Position numbers and translations under genes: made by a program
Notes under the pieces: model-generated
Told to the model about the DNA's origin: nothing
The model's database searches: none
What the model saw: only the letters and a program-made list of their open reading frames with translations
In this document: piece by piece, positions 28,086 through 39,297 of the stretch
Layout: each line of letters begins with the position of its first letter
How positions within the stretch are numbered: the stretch's first letter is position 1
From: Streptosporangium pseudovulgare
Lineage (GTDB): Bacteria > Actinomycetota > Actinomycetes > Streptosporangiales > Streptosporangiaceae
Direction: 5' to 3'
Length of the DNA stretch: 64,000 nucleotides
NCBI RefSeq assembly: GCF_014648055.1
Contig: NZ_BMQJ01000002.1
Location: 248,001 to 312,000 of the forward strand

Positions 28086-30365
28086 ATGACCGATCGCTTG
28101 ACCGGTGACGCCCCTGTCGGACCGGACGGCGAACCTGTCCCGCCGGGCGCGGTCCCGGGGCCGGACAGGCTGATCGGCAGGCGTTACCGGCTGGTGTCGC
28201 CGGTGGGCCGCGGCGGTCTGGGACGGGTGTGGCACGCCTACGACGTGCTGCTCGACCGCGACGTCGCGATCAAGGAGCTGATCCTGCCCCCCGGGCTCGA
28301 CCCCGCGGGCACGCGGGCCGCCCACCGGCGCATGATCCACGAGGCCCGTTCGGTGGCCCGGCTCAGCCACCCGGGCATCGCCGCCGTCCACGACGTCGCC
28401 GAGGAGGACGGCCGCCCCTGGATCGTGATGGAGCTGGTCCGCGGCTGGTCCCTGGAGCAGGCCGTACGGCGGGGCGGGCCGCTGCCGGTGTCGCAGGCCG
28501 CCGAGATCGGCGTCCGGGTCCTCGACGCGCTGCGCCACGCCCACGCCGCCGGGATCCTGCACCGCGACGTCAAGCCCGGCAACGTGCTGCTGACCGCCGA
28601 CCGGGTGGTGCTCACCGACTTCGGCATCGCCGCGCTGGAGGACGACGGCGCCGCCCCCCTGGCCGGGCTGCTGGTGGGCTCGCCCGCCTACGTCCCGCCG
28701 GAGCGCCTGACCGGCCGGGCGGCCACCCCCGCCGCCGACCTGTGGGCGTTCGGCGCCACGCTGTACACCGCGGTCGAGGGCCGCCCTCCGTACGAGGGAC
28801 CCGACGCGATGACGGTGCTCAACGAGATCCTCTCCGGCGAGCCCGTCCGGCCGGTACGGGCCGGGACGCTGGCTCCGGTCCTGGAGGGGCTGCTGCGCAG
28901 GGACCCCGACGGCCGGATGACCGTCGCCGAGGCGGCCCGCCTGCTGGAACAGGCGCTGACCGGCACGTCCGGTCCGCCCGGCCAGTCCGGCCCGTCCGGT
29001 CTGTCCGGCCACGACGCCGAGCCGCCCGGTCACGCCGCCGCGCGGGAACCCCTCCCCGCCCCCACCACACGGGATCCCCTCCCGGGCTCTCCTGGACAGG
29101 CGTCCTTCCCCGGCTCTCCCGGGCAGACGTCCTTCCCGGCTCCTCCGGCGCAGGACCCCTTCCGCGCCGCTCCCGGGCACGCGCCCCTCCCCTCCCAGGA
29201 TTCCTTCCCGGGCGCCTCCGGGCAGGCGCCCCTCCCGGCGTCCGCCGCCCAGGACCCCTTCCTGAGCCCTTCCGGGCAGGATCCCTTCCTCACCTCCTCC
29301 GAGCGGTTCCCCGCCTCCGGCGCTCAGGCGCCCTTCCCCGCCGACGTCCCGGCGGCCCGCCCCGCGTCCCCGCGGGCCCCTTCACCCGGGCCGATGCCGT
29401 CGCGGATCATCGAGACCCCCTCCGGCCCGGTGCGGGTGCCCTACGACCCGCAGGCCGCGTCCGGCCCTGAGACGGCCCCCTTCCCGGGCCCGCCGTCCGG
29501 CGGCTCTCCGTCCGGAATGCGCGGCTACGACGCGCTGCGCAGCTCCTCCGCGGACTTCTCCTCCCCCTTTTTCGGAGACCCCCCGCCCGACTCCCCCGCC
29601 GGTACGGCCGGCGCCTCCCCGCGGCCGCCCGAGGGGAACGCTCCAGCGGCCCGGCCGGCCGCCGGCGCGCCCTTGCGCGGCCGGCGGCACGCGGCGCCGG
29701 AGGACCCCGGCGCCCCCGGCGCGCGGCGGCGGGACGGCCGGTCCGGCGGCCGCCTGACACCGCGGATGCTGGCGGCGGGTGGGGCCGCGGCGCTGCTGCT
29801 GGTGATCGTCGCGCTGGTCCTGCTGCTGCCCCGCGCCTCGGACACCCCGGCGCTCCCGGCCGCCACCACGAGCCCCGGCGCCGCCGCCTCGGCGCCCGCC
29901 GACCCGGCGACCCCGGACCGGCCGCGGACCGAGGTCCCCGACGGATACCGGCGGCTCAGCGAGGCCGGCGTCGCGGCGGCGCTGCCCAAGGGCTGGGCCG
30001 CCAAGCCGGGCGACGACGGCGGCACCGTGTTCACCGGCCCCAGGAACAGCGGGCGGAGCGTCACCGTCACCCCCGTCCCGGTGACCGACCCGATGACCGC
30101 GCTGCGCCGCGCCGACCGGAACGGCCTGGACGAGTACACCGAGGTCGGCCTCTCCCGGGTGCCCTACCGCGGCTGGAAGGCCGCCGATCTGGAGTACACC
30201 TACGCGGTGTCCGACGGCGCCGTGCCCATGCACGGGCTCACCCGGTACGTCACGGTGGACGACGCGACCGCCTACCGCATCACGTTCGCCGTGCAGGACC
30301 TCGACTGGGGGAAGAGCGCGGCGTTCCGGCAGGTCTTCCTCGACACCTTCACCCCGAACGCCTGA
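28086..30365 (+). CDS. Transmembrane serine/threonine protein kinase with a long Pro-rich linker
   Basis: This 759-residue protein has a Hanks-type kinase domain at about residues 28-295: Gly loop VGRGGLGRV, catalytic Lys in VAIKEL, HRDVKPGNVLL, DFGIAALE, and SPAYVPPE. A ~260-residue linker rich in Pro, Ser and Gln with repeated QDPF and PGQ elements follows. One hydrophobic helix (about 555-580, MLAAGGAAALLLVIVALVLLL) leads to an external domain of about 150 residues. It would phosphorylate cytoplasmic proteins in response to an outer signal. ATG at 28086 is preceded by GGAG. Confidence 0.9.
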   Translation: MTDRLTGDAPVGPDGEPVPPGAVPGPDRLIGRRYRLVSPVGRGGLGRVWHAYDVLLDRDVAIKELILPPGLDPAGTRAAHRRMIHEARSVARLSHPGIAAVHDVAEEDGRPWIVMELVRGWSLEQAVRRGGPLPVSQAAEIGVRVLDALRHAHAAGILHRDVKPGNVLLTADRVVLTDFGIAALEDDGAAPLAGLLVGSPAYVPPERLTGRAATPAADLWAFGATLYTAVEGRPPYEGPDAMTVLNEILSGEPVRPVRAGTLAPVLEGLLRRDPDGRMTVAEAARLLEQALTGTSGPPGQSGPSGLSGHDAEPPGHAAAREPLPAPTTRDPLPGSPGQASFPGSPGQTSFPAPPAQDPFRAAPGHAPLPSQDSFPGASGQAPLPASAAQDPFLSPSGQDPFLTSSERFPASGAQAPFPADVPAARPASPRAPSPGPMPSRIIETPSGPVRVPYDPQAASGPETAPFPGPPSGGSPSGMRGYDALRSSSADFSSPFFGDPPPDSPAGTAGASPRPPEGNAPAARPAAGAPLRGRRHAAPEDPGAPGARRRDGRSGGRLTPRMLAAGGAAALLLVIVALVLLLPRASDTPALPAATTSPGAAASAPADPATPDRPRTEVPDGYRRLSEAGVAAALPKGWAAKPGDDGGTVFTGPRNSGRSVTVTPVPVTDPMTALRRADRNGLDEYTEVGLSRVPYRGWKAADLEYTYAVSDGAVPMHGLTRYVTVDDATAYRITFAVQDLDWGKSAAFRQVFLDTFTPNA

Positions 30366-30522
30366 CCCCCGCCCCCTGCGCCTCCGTCCGCCCGGCCGCC
30401 CGGCTCGCCCGCGCCCCGGTCGCCGGGCGGACCAGGCAGACCGGGCGGACGGCGCGACCGCGCGCCCGGGGGGACCGGAATATCGCTTCAGATGGCGTCA
30501 TGAGTGATGGCAGACTTCACGC

Positions 30523-31875
30523 GTGACGCGCACCCCCTCCTCCATCCCAGAAAAAGACAATATTTCCCCTGAAAGCCGGATGAACATCGCGGCGGTGCAG
30601 CGGCGGACCCTCGCGGTGCTGTCCGTCGCGCAGATCACCGGCGGGGTCGGGGTCGCCGTCGGCACGGCCCTCAGCTCGCTGGTGGTCGCCAAGCTGTCCG
30701 GCTCGGTGGCGATCAGCGGCCTGGCCGGGACCTCCAGCGTGCTCGGTGCCGCGCTGCTGGCCCTGCCCACCGCCGGTGCCGCGAACCGGGGCGGCCGCCG
30801 GGCCGGGCTGGCCCTGGCCTACGCCTGCGCGGTGCTCGGCTGCCTGGTCGCACTGCTCGCCATCGCCACGCGCGTGTGGCCCCTGCTCCTCGTCGGCCTG
30901 GTGCTGTTCGGCGGCGGCAGCGCGGGCAACCTCGCCTCCCGCTACTCCGCGACCGACCTGTCGGCCCCCGGCCACTCGGCCCGCCACCTGGCGTGGGTCG
31001 TGTGGGCCGCCACCATCGGCTCGGTCACCGGCCCCAACCTGGCCGAACCCGCCGAACACCTCGGCCGCCGGCTCGGCCTGGCCCCCGACGCCGGCCCCTT
31101 CGCGCTCTCCCTGCTGGCGTTCGCGCTCGCGCTGGCCGTCGTGCTGGTGGCGCTGCGGCCCGACCCGCTGCTGCTGGCCCGCGCGACCTCCCCGGGCTCC
31201 CCCGCCCCCGGCTCTCCCGCCGCCTCCGCGCAGACCCCGACCCCGACCCCGACCCCGGCCACGGCCCGGAGCCGGAGCCGGGGCGGGCTGCGCGCCGGCT
31301 GGCGGGCCCTGCGCGAGAGCCCGGTCGCCTCCCGGGCGCTCGTGGCGATCGCGGTCGCCCACACCGCGATGGTGTCGGTCATGTCCATGACCCCGGTGCA
31401 CCTCGACCACGACGGCGCCGGCTACCGGACCATCGGCGTCGTCCTCAGCGTGCACATCGCCGGCATGTTCGTCCTGTCGCCGGTGGTCGGCTGGCTGGCC
31501 GACCGGATCGGCCGGACCCGCGTGCTCGTCCTCGGCATGGGCGTCCTCCTGGCCGCCGCCCTCCTCGCGGGCGGGGCCGGGCCGCACGACATCGGCCGGG
31601 TGACCGCCGGGCTCGGCCTGCTCGGCGTCGGCTGGTCCTGCGGCCTGATCGCGGGCTCGGCGATGCTCACCGAGGCCGTGCCGCTGGAGCGCCGCCCCGC
31701 CGTCCAGGGCCTGTCGGACCTGCTGATGAACGTCTGCGGCGCGGGCGGCACGATCGTCGCCGGGCTGATCGTGAGCGGCCTGTCCTACGGCACGCTCGGC
31801 ACGGCCACGGCGGTCATGGTGACCGTCACCGCCGCCTGGCTGGCCCTCACCACCCGGCCCGCGCGCACCGCCTGA
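30523..31875 (+). CDS. MFS transporter
   Basis: This 450-residue protein has about twelve helices and the MFS loop motif GWLADRIGRTRVLVLG between helices 8 and 9 (about 325-340). The region around 220-255 is a Pro/Thr/Arg-rich central cytoplasmic loop. The substrate is unknown. The GTG at 30523 has no ribosome site; CAGACT six bases upstream could be a -10 of a leaderless transcript. ATG at 30580 (MNIAAVQRRT) is an alternative start. Confidence 0.85.
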   Translation: MTRTPSSIPEKDNISPESRMNIAAVQRRTLAVLSVAQITGGVGVAVGTALSSLVVAKLSGSVAISGLAGTSSVLGAALLALPTAGAANRGGRRAGLALAYACAVLGCLVALLAIATRVWPLLLVGLVLFGGGSAGNLASRYSATDLSAPGHSARHLAWVVWAATIGSVTGPNLAEPAEHLGRRLGLAPDAGPFALSLLAFALALAVVLVALRPDPLLLARATSPGSPAPGSPAASAQTPTPTPTPATARSRSRGGLRAGWRALRESPVASRALVAIAVAHTAMVSVMSMTPVHLDHDGAGYRTIGVVLSVHIAGMFVLSPVVGWLADRIGRTRVLVLGMGVLLAAALLAGGAGPHDIGRVTAGLGLLGVGWSCGLIAGSAMLTEAVPLERRPAVQGLSDLLMNVCGAGGTIVAGLIVSGLSYGTLGTATAVMVTVTAAWLALTTRPARTA

Positions 31876-31986
31876 CCTCCCGGCTCCCCGTACGGGCACC
31901 GGCCGTCGGCGCCCGTACGGCCCCGGACTCCTGACCCGGCGAGCCGCCGCACGGGCCGCACGGCCCGCGAGGTGCCGCGCCCGTCG

Positions 31987-33726
31987 TCACTTGGCGTCGG
32001 CGTAGCAGCGCACCGCGACCGCCTGCATCGGGAAACGCACCGGCGTCGCACCGAACAGCAGTCGCGTCGCCTCCCCGGCCGCCCGGCCCACCGCCGCGAC
32101 GACCTCCTCGGCCAGCTCGGCCGGGCAGTGCACCATCACCTCGTCGTGCTGGAAGAACACCAGCCGCGCCGGGTCCGGCAGCAGCCCGCGCAGCACCGCC
32201 AGCAGCGACAGCGCCCACTCCGCCGCGGTCGCCTGGACCACGAAGTTGCGGGTGAACCGGCCCCGGTCGCGCGCCGCGCGCCTGCCCTCCGGACCCGAGA
32301 CCAGCTCCTTCCAGCGCGCCGACGGCGGCGGGCAGGTGCGGCCGAGCCACGACCTCACCAGCCGCCCCTCCTCGCCGCTGCGCGCCGCCTCCTCGACGAA
32401 CCGGTACGCCTGCGGGAAGCGCTGCCGCATCACGGCCAGCAGCGTGGGGGCGTCGCCGCTGGTCCCGCCGTACATGGCCGACAGCATGGCGATCTTCGCG
32501 TGGGCGCGGTCACCGCCGAACGCCCCCGCCAGAGCCTGGTACAGGTCGGCCTCCCCGGCCGCGCGGGCCAGCCCGCCGTCCCCGGCCATCGCGGCCAGCA
32601 CCCGCGGCTCCAGCTGCGCCGCGTCGGCCACGACGAGCGTCCAGCCCTCGTCGGCCACCACCACCCGGCGCATCACCTTGGGGATCTGCAGCGCCCCGCC
32701 GCCGCTGGTGGCCCACCTGCCCGACACGACGCCGCCGACGACGTACTCGGGCCGGAAGCGGTCGTCGCGCACCCACTGGTCGGCCCAGGCCCAGCCGTGG
32801 AAGCTGTGGATCCGCGCCAGCTCCTTGTAGGTCAGCAGGGGCGCGACCCCGGGGTGGTCGACCTTCTTGATCTCGTGGGCCCGGGTGGAGGCCACCGGCA
32901 CCCCCGCCGCCTTGAAGGCCCGGACGATCTGCTGCGGGGAGTCGGGGTTGAACGGCGTGCCGAAGGCCGCCGACACCTGATCGGCCAGCGCCTGCAGCTT
33001 CGCCGGGCGCATGCCGTGCACCGGGCGCGGGCCGAGCAGCTCGGCCAGCAGCGCGTCGTGCGCGTCGCGCCGCCAGGGCATGCCGTCGCGGCTCATCTCC
33101 TCGGCGATCAGCGCCCCGGCCGACTCGGCCGCGACCAGCAACCGGAACCGGTGCGGGTCGGCGGTGGCCCCGATCCGCCGGAGCTGGTCGGCGAGGACCT
33201 CGGCCACCGGCCCGGCGTCCGGCGCGGGCGGCTCATCCTCGAACAGCGCGGCCTGACGCGCCCGCTCCCCGCCGGGCGCCTGGTGGTCGTCGTCGGGCAC
33301 CGGAAGGCCGTGCAGCCGGGCGTGCGCCGCCGCGGCCGAGCGGGGCTCGCCGTACCGCCCCTCGTATCCCAGCAGCAGGCCCTCGGTCAGCGCCAGGTCG
33401 TGGCAGCGGCCCACCCGCACCCCGGCGTCGAGCAGGGCGGGATAGACCGCGCGGGTGTCGGCCCAGACCCAGCGCGGCCGCCCGCCCGCCGCGCCCGGAG
33501 CCGCCTCCCGCCCGGCGCCCGGCCCGGGAACGGCCCGCGCCCCGGACTCCGGCGCGCCCGGGACGGCCCGCGCCCCGGACTCCGGCGCGCCCGGGACGGC
33601 CCGCGCCCCGGACCCCGTCTCAAGCTCCCGGACGGCCGCCGCCAGGTCGGCGACGGTCCGCGCCTCGCCCCCGGCGGGCAGCAGGACGCCACCGCTCCCC
33701 GGACCGGCCGCCACTGCCACGTGCAT
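31987..33726 (-). CDS. Stand-alone family A DNA polymerase (bifunctional 3'-5' exonuclease/polymerase type)
   Basis: This 579-residue protein has the three polymerase motifs of family A: motif A VVADAAQLEPRVLA, motif B RAHAKIAMLSAMYG, and motif C FFQHDEVMVH. The N-terminal ~250 residues correspond to a strongly diverged exonuclease domain; no 5' nuclease domain is present. It is an extra polymerase beside PolA in many actinobacteria, probably for repair. The ATG at 33726 was chosen because upstream sequence has no family character. Residues about 37-68 contain 11-residue repeats GARAVPGAPES. Confidence 0.88.
   Translation of the reverse strand: MHVAVAAGPGSGGVLLPAGGEARTVADLAAAVRELETGSGARAVPGAPESGARAVPGAPESGARAVPGPGAGREAAPGAAGGRPRWVWADTRAVYPALLDAGVRVGRCHDLALTEGLLLGYEGRYGEPRSAAAAHARLHGLPVPDDDHQAPGGERARQAALFEDEPPAPDAGPVAEVLADQLRRIGATADPHRFRLLVAAESAGALIAEEMSRDGMPWRRDAHDALLAELLGPRPVHGMRPAKLQALADQVSAAFGTPFNPDSPQQIVRAFKAAGVPVASTRAHEIKKVDHPGVAPLLTYKELARIHSFHGWAWADQWVRDDRFRPEYVVGGVVSGRWATSGGGALQIPKVMRRVVVADEGWTLVVADAAQLEPRVLAAMAGDGGLARAAGEADLYQALAGAFGGDRAHAKIAMLSAMYGGTSGDAPTLLAVMRQRFPQAYRFVEEAARSGEEGRLVRSWLGRTCPPPSARWKELVSGPEGRRAARDRGRFTRNFVVQATAAEWALSLLAVLRGLLPDPARLVFFQHDEVMVHCPAELAEEVVAAVGRAAGEATRLLFGATPVRFPMQAVAVRCYADAK
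33523..33617. repeat. 33-bp tandem repeat inside the DNA polymerase gene
   Basis: Nearly three copies of a 33-bp unit start at about 33523, 33557 and 33590. They are in frame and encode the GARAVPGAPES repeat of the diverged N-terminal domain. Confidence 0.9.
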
Positions 33727-33761
33727 GAGGCCAGCCTGCCACGCCGCCCCGACACTTTCGC

Positions 33762-35270
33762 TCAGGCGAGCGGTATCACCACCTCGTCCTCGAGCGGGGG
33801 TTCGAGTTCCTGCTCCAGGCAGCCGGTCGCGGCGAAGCACCGGATCGTCAGAGCCTCCGGGGTCACCGAGACGTGCAGGAAGCTCTTGAAGAACGGCGGG
33901 GTGTCCCAGTCGGACAGCTCCGACAGGTAGCGGTGGAACGTCCGGCCCACCGGCAGCCGGAACGGCATCGGCAGGCCGCCGAGGATCCGCGCCGCCCACC
34001 TCATCCGCGCCGTGACGGGCACGGGCGGGACGTCCCGGACGGGGGTGACGCCGATCCGTCGCGACATCACCGCCGCGCTCTCGGCCGGCGTGAGGTAGAG
34101 CCAGCGCATCCGCAGCCGGTCGCTGTAGAGCCTGCTGTAGAACGACAGCGAGTCGCCGCGCAGCGGGTAGCAGCGGTAGTCGTCCTCGCTGACGCCGCCC
34201 ACCGTGACCCTGGGGATCGTGTGGGTGGCGTGCATGAACGCCCCGGAGCCGCCGGCCACGATGTACTGGATCGTCCGGCCGCCCCTGCTGACCGGGAAAC
34301 GCTGGTAGTTGTGCACGTCCCCGCCGATCGCGGCGACGTAGTTGTGCGCGGGGTCGGCGACGATGTCGTCGATCGTGCCGCCCCCCTCCAGCGCCGACGG
34401 CCTGTACTCGTCACGGACGTAGACGGGCTTGCCGGTGATCAGCATCTTGGGCCGCGGGTCCCGTGACACCTCGCGCAGCCACCGCGCCTGCCCGGCGTCC
34501 AGCGCGCCGCCGATCCCGGTGTCCACCCCCACGACGAGCAGCGAGGGGGTCTCCAGCGCCCAGTACGGCCCGGGCTGCACGGCCCGCTGGCCGGGCTTGG
34601 ACCGGCGCTCGCGCGCCCGCTCCAGCGCCGCCTCGTCGATCATGTCCGGCTTGCGCCACAGCAGGCCCCGCAGCCCGGAGGGCGACAGCCGGAAGCCCTG
34701 CCGCTCGGCCTTCAGCGCCGGGGCCTCGCAGAAGACGCGCATGAAGCCGCCGAGCCCGTCGTACCAGTCATGGTTTCCGGGCACGGCGTAGATCGGCGCG
34801 GGGTAGTCCTGGTACGGGCGGAAGAACTTGACGTCGTAGTCGTTGCCCGACCCGGCGGGGTAGATCACGTCGCTGGCGATGACGGCGAAGGAGGTGCCCT
34901 GCCCGATCTTCAGCATCCCCGGGACGACCGCGTACTGCGAGGCGTCCCCCTCCCCCGTGTCCCCCAGGACCAGGAAGGAGAACTCCGGGCCGACGTCCAC
35001 CGGGATCCGCATGGCCGGATCCGCGCCCCGCTCCCGCTGGGCGGCCACCCAGCGGGCACGCACCTCGCCGGACGGATCCCCGAACAGGGCCGCCAGGACC
35101 TCGTTCCTCGACCGCCACAGGGCGCGCGGGTTCAGCCAGGAGAAGCTCTCCCGCCCGGGGAGCATGTCCCGGAACGTACCCACCCGGGCGCACGACCAGC
35201 CCGCGCCCTCCTCCGACACCCGGGAGGAGCCGTCACGTCCGCGTCTCGCGGCCCGACCGATATCGACCAT
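33762..35270 (-). CDS. Calcineurin-like metallophosphoesterase
   Basis: This 502-residue protein carries the metal-binding motifs of the superfamily in order: LGDTGEGD (about 105), VIASDVIYPAG, PGNHDWYDG and GGDVHNYQR. It should hydrolyse phosphate esters; its substrate is unknown. ATG at 35270 was chosen over an upstream ATG at 35372, which lies inside the divergent gene. There is no signal sequence. Its start region is close to the oppositely oriented MSMEG_6728-type gene. Confidence 0.88.
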   Translation of the reverse strand: MVDIGRAARRGRDGSSRVSEEGAGWSCARVGTFRDMLPGRESFSWLNPRALWRSRNEVLAALFGDPSGEVRARWVAAQRERGADPAMRIPVDVGPEFSFLVLGDTGEGDASQYAVVPGMLKIGQGTSFAVIASDVIYPAGSGNDYDVKFFRPYQDYPAPIYAVPGNHDWYDGLGGFMRVFCEAPALKAERQGFRLSPSGLRGLLWRKPDMIDEAALERARERRSKPGQRAVQPGPYWALETPSLLVVGVDTGIGGALDAGQARWLREVSRDPRPKMLITGKPVYVRDEYRPSALEGGGTIDDIVADPAHNYVAAIGGDVHNYQRFPVSRGGRTIQYIVAGGSGAFMHATHTIPRVTVGGVSEDDYRCYPLRGDSLSFYSRLYSDRLRMRWLYLTPAESAAVMSRRIGVTPVRDVPPVPVTARMRWAARILGGLPMPFRLPVGRTFHRYLSELSDWDTPPFFKSFLHVSVTPEALTIRCFAATGCLEQELEPPLEDEVVIPLA

Positions 35271-35329
35271 GACCGTATTTTGACCTTGATCTCGGACAGG
35301 CGCAGCGTTAAGCGGGTACAGGGGCCGCG

Positions 35330-35821
35330 ATGCAGACCTTCCTTCCCTATCCCGATTTCGCCACCACCGCACGGGTCCTCGACCCCCGGCGGCTCGGCAA
35401 GCAGCGGGTGGAGACCATCCAGGTGCTGCGCGCGCTGACCGTCCCGGGGTACGGCTGGCGCCACCACCCGGCGGTGCGGATGTGGGCCGGGTACGAGGAG
35501 GCTCTGGTCAGGTACGGCCTGGAGGTCTGCGAGCGGTGGTGCGCCGGGGGCCGGGCCGACACCTGCGCGGACACGCTGACGCGGGAGCTGGCCGATCTCC
35601 TCGGCGTCGCCGCGCCCCGCTCCCAGGCGGAGCTCGCCGCCGCCGGGGAGCTGCCGCCCTGGCTGGGCGACCCGGAGCTGCACCTCAGCCACCGCTCGGC
35701 GCTGCTGCGCAAGTCGCCCGAGTTCTACCGCCCGATCTTCGGTGACGAGCCGGACGGGCTGCCCTACATCTGGCCGCTCTCCGACCGCCCGCGGCGTCCA
35801 CCGTCCGCGGGAGCGGGCTGA
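35330..35821 (+). CDS. MSMEG_6728 family protein (pyrimidine dimer glycosylase-like)
   Basis: This 163-residue protein begins MQTFLPYPDFATTARVLDPRRLGKQRVE, the hallmark of the MSMEG_6728 family, which is distantly related to pyrimidine dimer DNA glycosylases. The conserved WRHHPAVRMWAGYEEAL follows. The true activity is not known to me. The gene is divergent from the phosphoesterase, separated by 59 bases. Confidence 0.85.
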   Translation: MQTFLPYPDFATTARVLDPRRLGKQRVETIQVLRALTVPGYGWRHHPAVRMWAGYEEALVRYGLEVCERWCAGGRADTCADTLTRELADLLGVAAPRSQAELAAAGELPPWLGDPELHLSHRSALLRKSPEFYRPIFGDEPDGLPYIWPLSDRPRRPPSAGAG

Positions 35822-35907
35822 CCGGCCTTCGGCAGGGGGTCGTTCCTGCTTTGTCCGCACCCGATGCCTTTACAATGTAGATTTTCTGCTGGCCGCGACC
35901 GGCGCCG

Positions 35908-37560
<1,653 letters not shown>

Positions 37561-37652
37561 GGCAAATGATCATAGATCGGCCACTCCGGCGGGGACGGAC
37601 ATTTTCCCGGAAAATCCGGGGAAGTCCGGACCGGCCGGCGCCGGCCGTACGG

Positions 37653-39254
37653 TCACCCGGCGATCAACACACCCGGGTTCAGGATGCCGTCCGGGTCCAG
37701 CCGGTCCTTGATCCCCCGGAGGATCTCCACGCCCAGCTCGCCGATCTCGGCGGCGTAGGCGTCCCGGTGGTCGCGGCCGACGCCGTGGTGGTGGGAGATC
37801 GTGCCCCCGGCCGCGACGATCGCCTCGTTCGCCGCCTTCTTGGCCGTCTCCCACTGCCCCAGCGGGTCGGCCGACTGGGCCGTGACGACCGTGAAGTACA
37901 GCGAGGCGCCCGTGCCGTACACGTGGGAGACGTGGCACATCACCAGCGGCGAGCCCAGGGAGCCCTGGAGCGACAGCCGTACGGCGTCGTAGAGGCCGGG
38001 CAGGGCGGACCAGAACCCGGCCGTCTCCAGCGTCTCCACGGTGGCCCCGGCCCCGAGCAGGGAGTCGCGCAGGTAGGGGGCGGAGTAGCGGCCCCGGGCC
38101 CACGACTCGCCCGGGCCCGGGCCCAGGCAGGTGCCGCCGAGCCCGGCCAGCACGGCCGCGGCGGCGTCCCGCCGCGCCCGCGTCTCCCCGGGCTCGCCCT
38201 CGTAGCCCGCGACGGCCAGGCAGCCCGCGTCGGCCGCGAGGCCGCCCAGCTCGTCCGGCCTGGCCAGGCCGACCATCGTCTCGGTCTCGTCGGACAGGCG
38301 CAACACGGTGGGCACCGGGCCGTCCTGGGCGAGACGCCGCAGCGCGGCCGTGCCCTCCGCGAACGACGCGAACCGCCAGCCCTCGTAGAGACGCTCGGCG
38401 GGGACCCGGCGCACCCGCAGCCGCAGCGAGGTGATCACCCCGAACGCGCCCTCGGAGCCGAGGATCACCTGGCGCAGGTCGGGCCCGGCGGCCGACTTGG
38501 GCGCGCGGCCCAGCTCCAGGGTGCCGCGCGGGGTCGCCACGGTCATGCCGACGACCATGTCGTCGAACCGGCCGTAGCCCGCCGACGCCTGCCCGCTGGA
38601 GCGGGCCGCGGCGAAGCCGCCCAGCGTCGCGTACTCGTACGACTGGGGGAAGTGCCCCAGGGTGAACCCGTGCCCGGCCAGCAGCCGCTCCGCCTGCGGC
38701 GCGCGCAGCCCCGGCTCCAGCTCGGCGACCATGGACTCGGCGTCCACCGACACCAGCCGGTTCAGCCGTGAGACGTCGAGCGCGACGACCCCGGCGAAGC
38801 CGCGCCGGTCGGCCGCCAGGCCGCCGACGACCGAGGTGCCGCCGCCGAACGGCACGACGGCCACCCGGTGCGCGGCGCAGATCCGCAGCACCGCCAGCAC
38901 CTCGTCGTGGGAGCCGGGCAGCACGACGGCGTCGGGGGCGTCCGAGCCGTCCCCGGCGCGGATGCGCAGCAGGTCGGGGGTGGACTTGCCCCGGGTGTGC
39001 CGGACGCGGGCCTCGTGGTCGCGGCGGACGTGCCCGGCGCCGACGGCGTCCTCCAGCCCGGCCACGACCGGCGCGGGGAGCGCCGGGCCGGGCAGCCGCA
39101 CCTCGCCGAGGGCCGCGGCGGGGGTGTCCGGCGCGCGGACGCCCAGCAGGTCGCCCAGCAGGCGGCGGACCGGTTCGGGCAGCTCGGCGGCCCGCGCGGG
39201 GTCGCCCCAGCCCGACCAGAGCATCGGTTCGGCGGCGGTCGTCGGAATCTCCAC
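37653..39254 (-). CDS. FAD-binding oxidase, alkyldihydroxyacetonephosphate synthase-like
   Basis: This 533-residue flavoprotein has the PP-loop VVPFGGGTSVVGGL of the vanillyl-alcohol oxidase family and the AGPS-like sequences FTLGHFPQSYEYATLGGFAAARSSGQAS and GTISHHHGVGRDH. AGPS enzymes exchange the acyl chain of acyl-DHAP for an alkyl chain in ether lipid synthesis. The GTG at 39254 was chosen because it lies six bases after a CACAGT -10 element of the divergent promoter. With tetR and glpD it reproduces the Rv2251-Rv2250c-Rv2249c set of M. tuberculosis. Confidence 0.88.
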   Translation of the reverse strand: MEIPTTAAEPMLWSGWGDPARAAELPEPVRRLLGDLLGVRAPDTPAAALGEVRLPGPALPAPVVAGLEDAVGAGHVRRDHEARVRHTRGKSTPDLLRIRAGDGSDAPDAVVLPGSHDEVLAVLRICAAHRVAVVPFGGGTSVVGGLAADRRGFAGVVALDVSRLNRLVSVDAESMVAELEPGLRAPQAERLLAGHGFTLGHFPQSYEYATLGGFAAARSSGQASAGYGRFDDMVVGMTVATPRGTLELGRAPKSAAGPDLRQVILGSEGAFGVITSLRLRVRRVPAERLYEGWRFASFAEGTAALRRLAQDGPVPTVLRLSDETETMVGLARPDELGGLAADAGCLAVAGYEGEPGETRARRDAAAAVLAGLGGTCLGPGPGESWARGRYSAPYLRDSLLGAGATVETLETAGFWSALPGLYDAVRLSLQGSLGSPLVMCHVSHVYGTGASLYFTVVTAQSADPLGQWETAKKAANEAIVAAGGTISHHHGVGRDHRDAYAAEIGELGVEILRGIKDRLDPDGILNPGVLIAG

Positions 39255-39260
39255 GTCTAC

Positions 39261-39291
39261 ACTGTGACAGATGACGTCCATCCGTCACAAT
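39261..39291. promoter_or_regulatory. Symmetric operator and divergent leaderless promoters of tetR-glpD and the AGPS-like gene
   Basis: TGTGAC (39263-39268) and GTCACA (39284-39289) with GATG/CATC inside form a 27-bp near-perfect palindrome centred at 39276. Rightward, GTGACA-16-CACAAT (39264-39291) is followed after six bases by ATG 39298. Leftward, CACAGT (39266-39261) is followed after six bases by GTG 39254. Both starts lie 22 bases from the centre. TetR binding here would block both promoters (inference). Confidence 0.75.
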
Positions 39292-39297
39292 GTGGTC

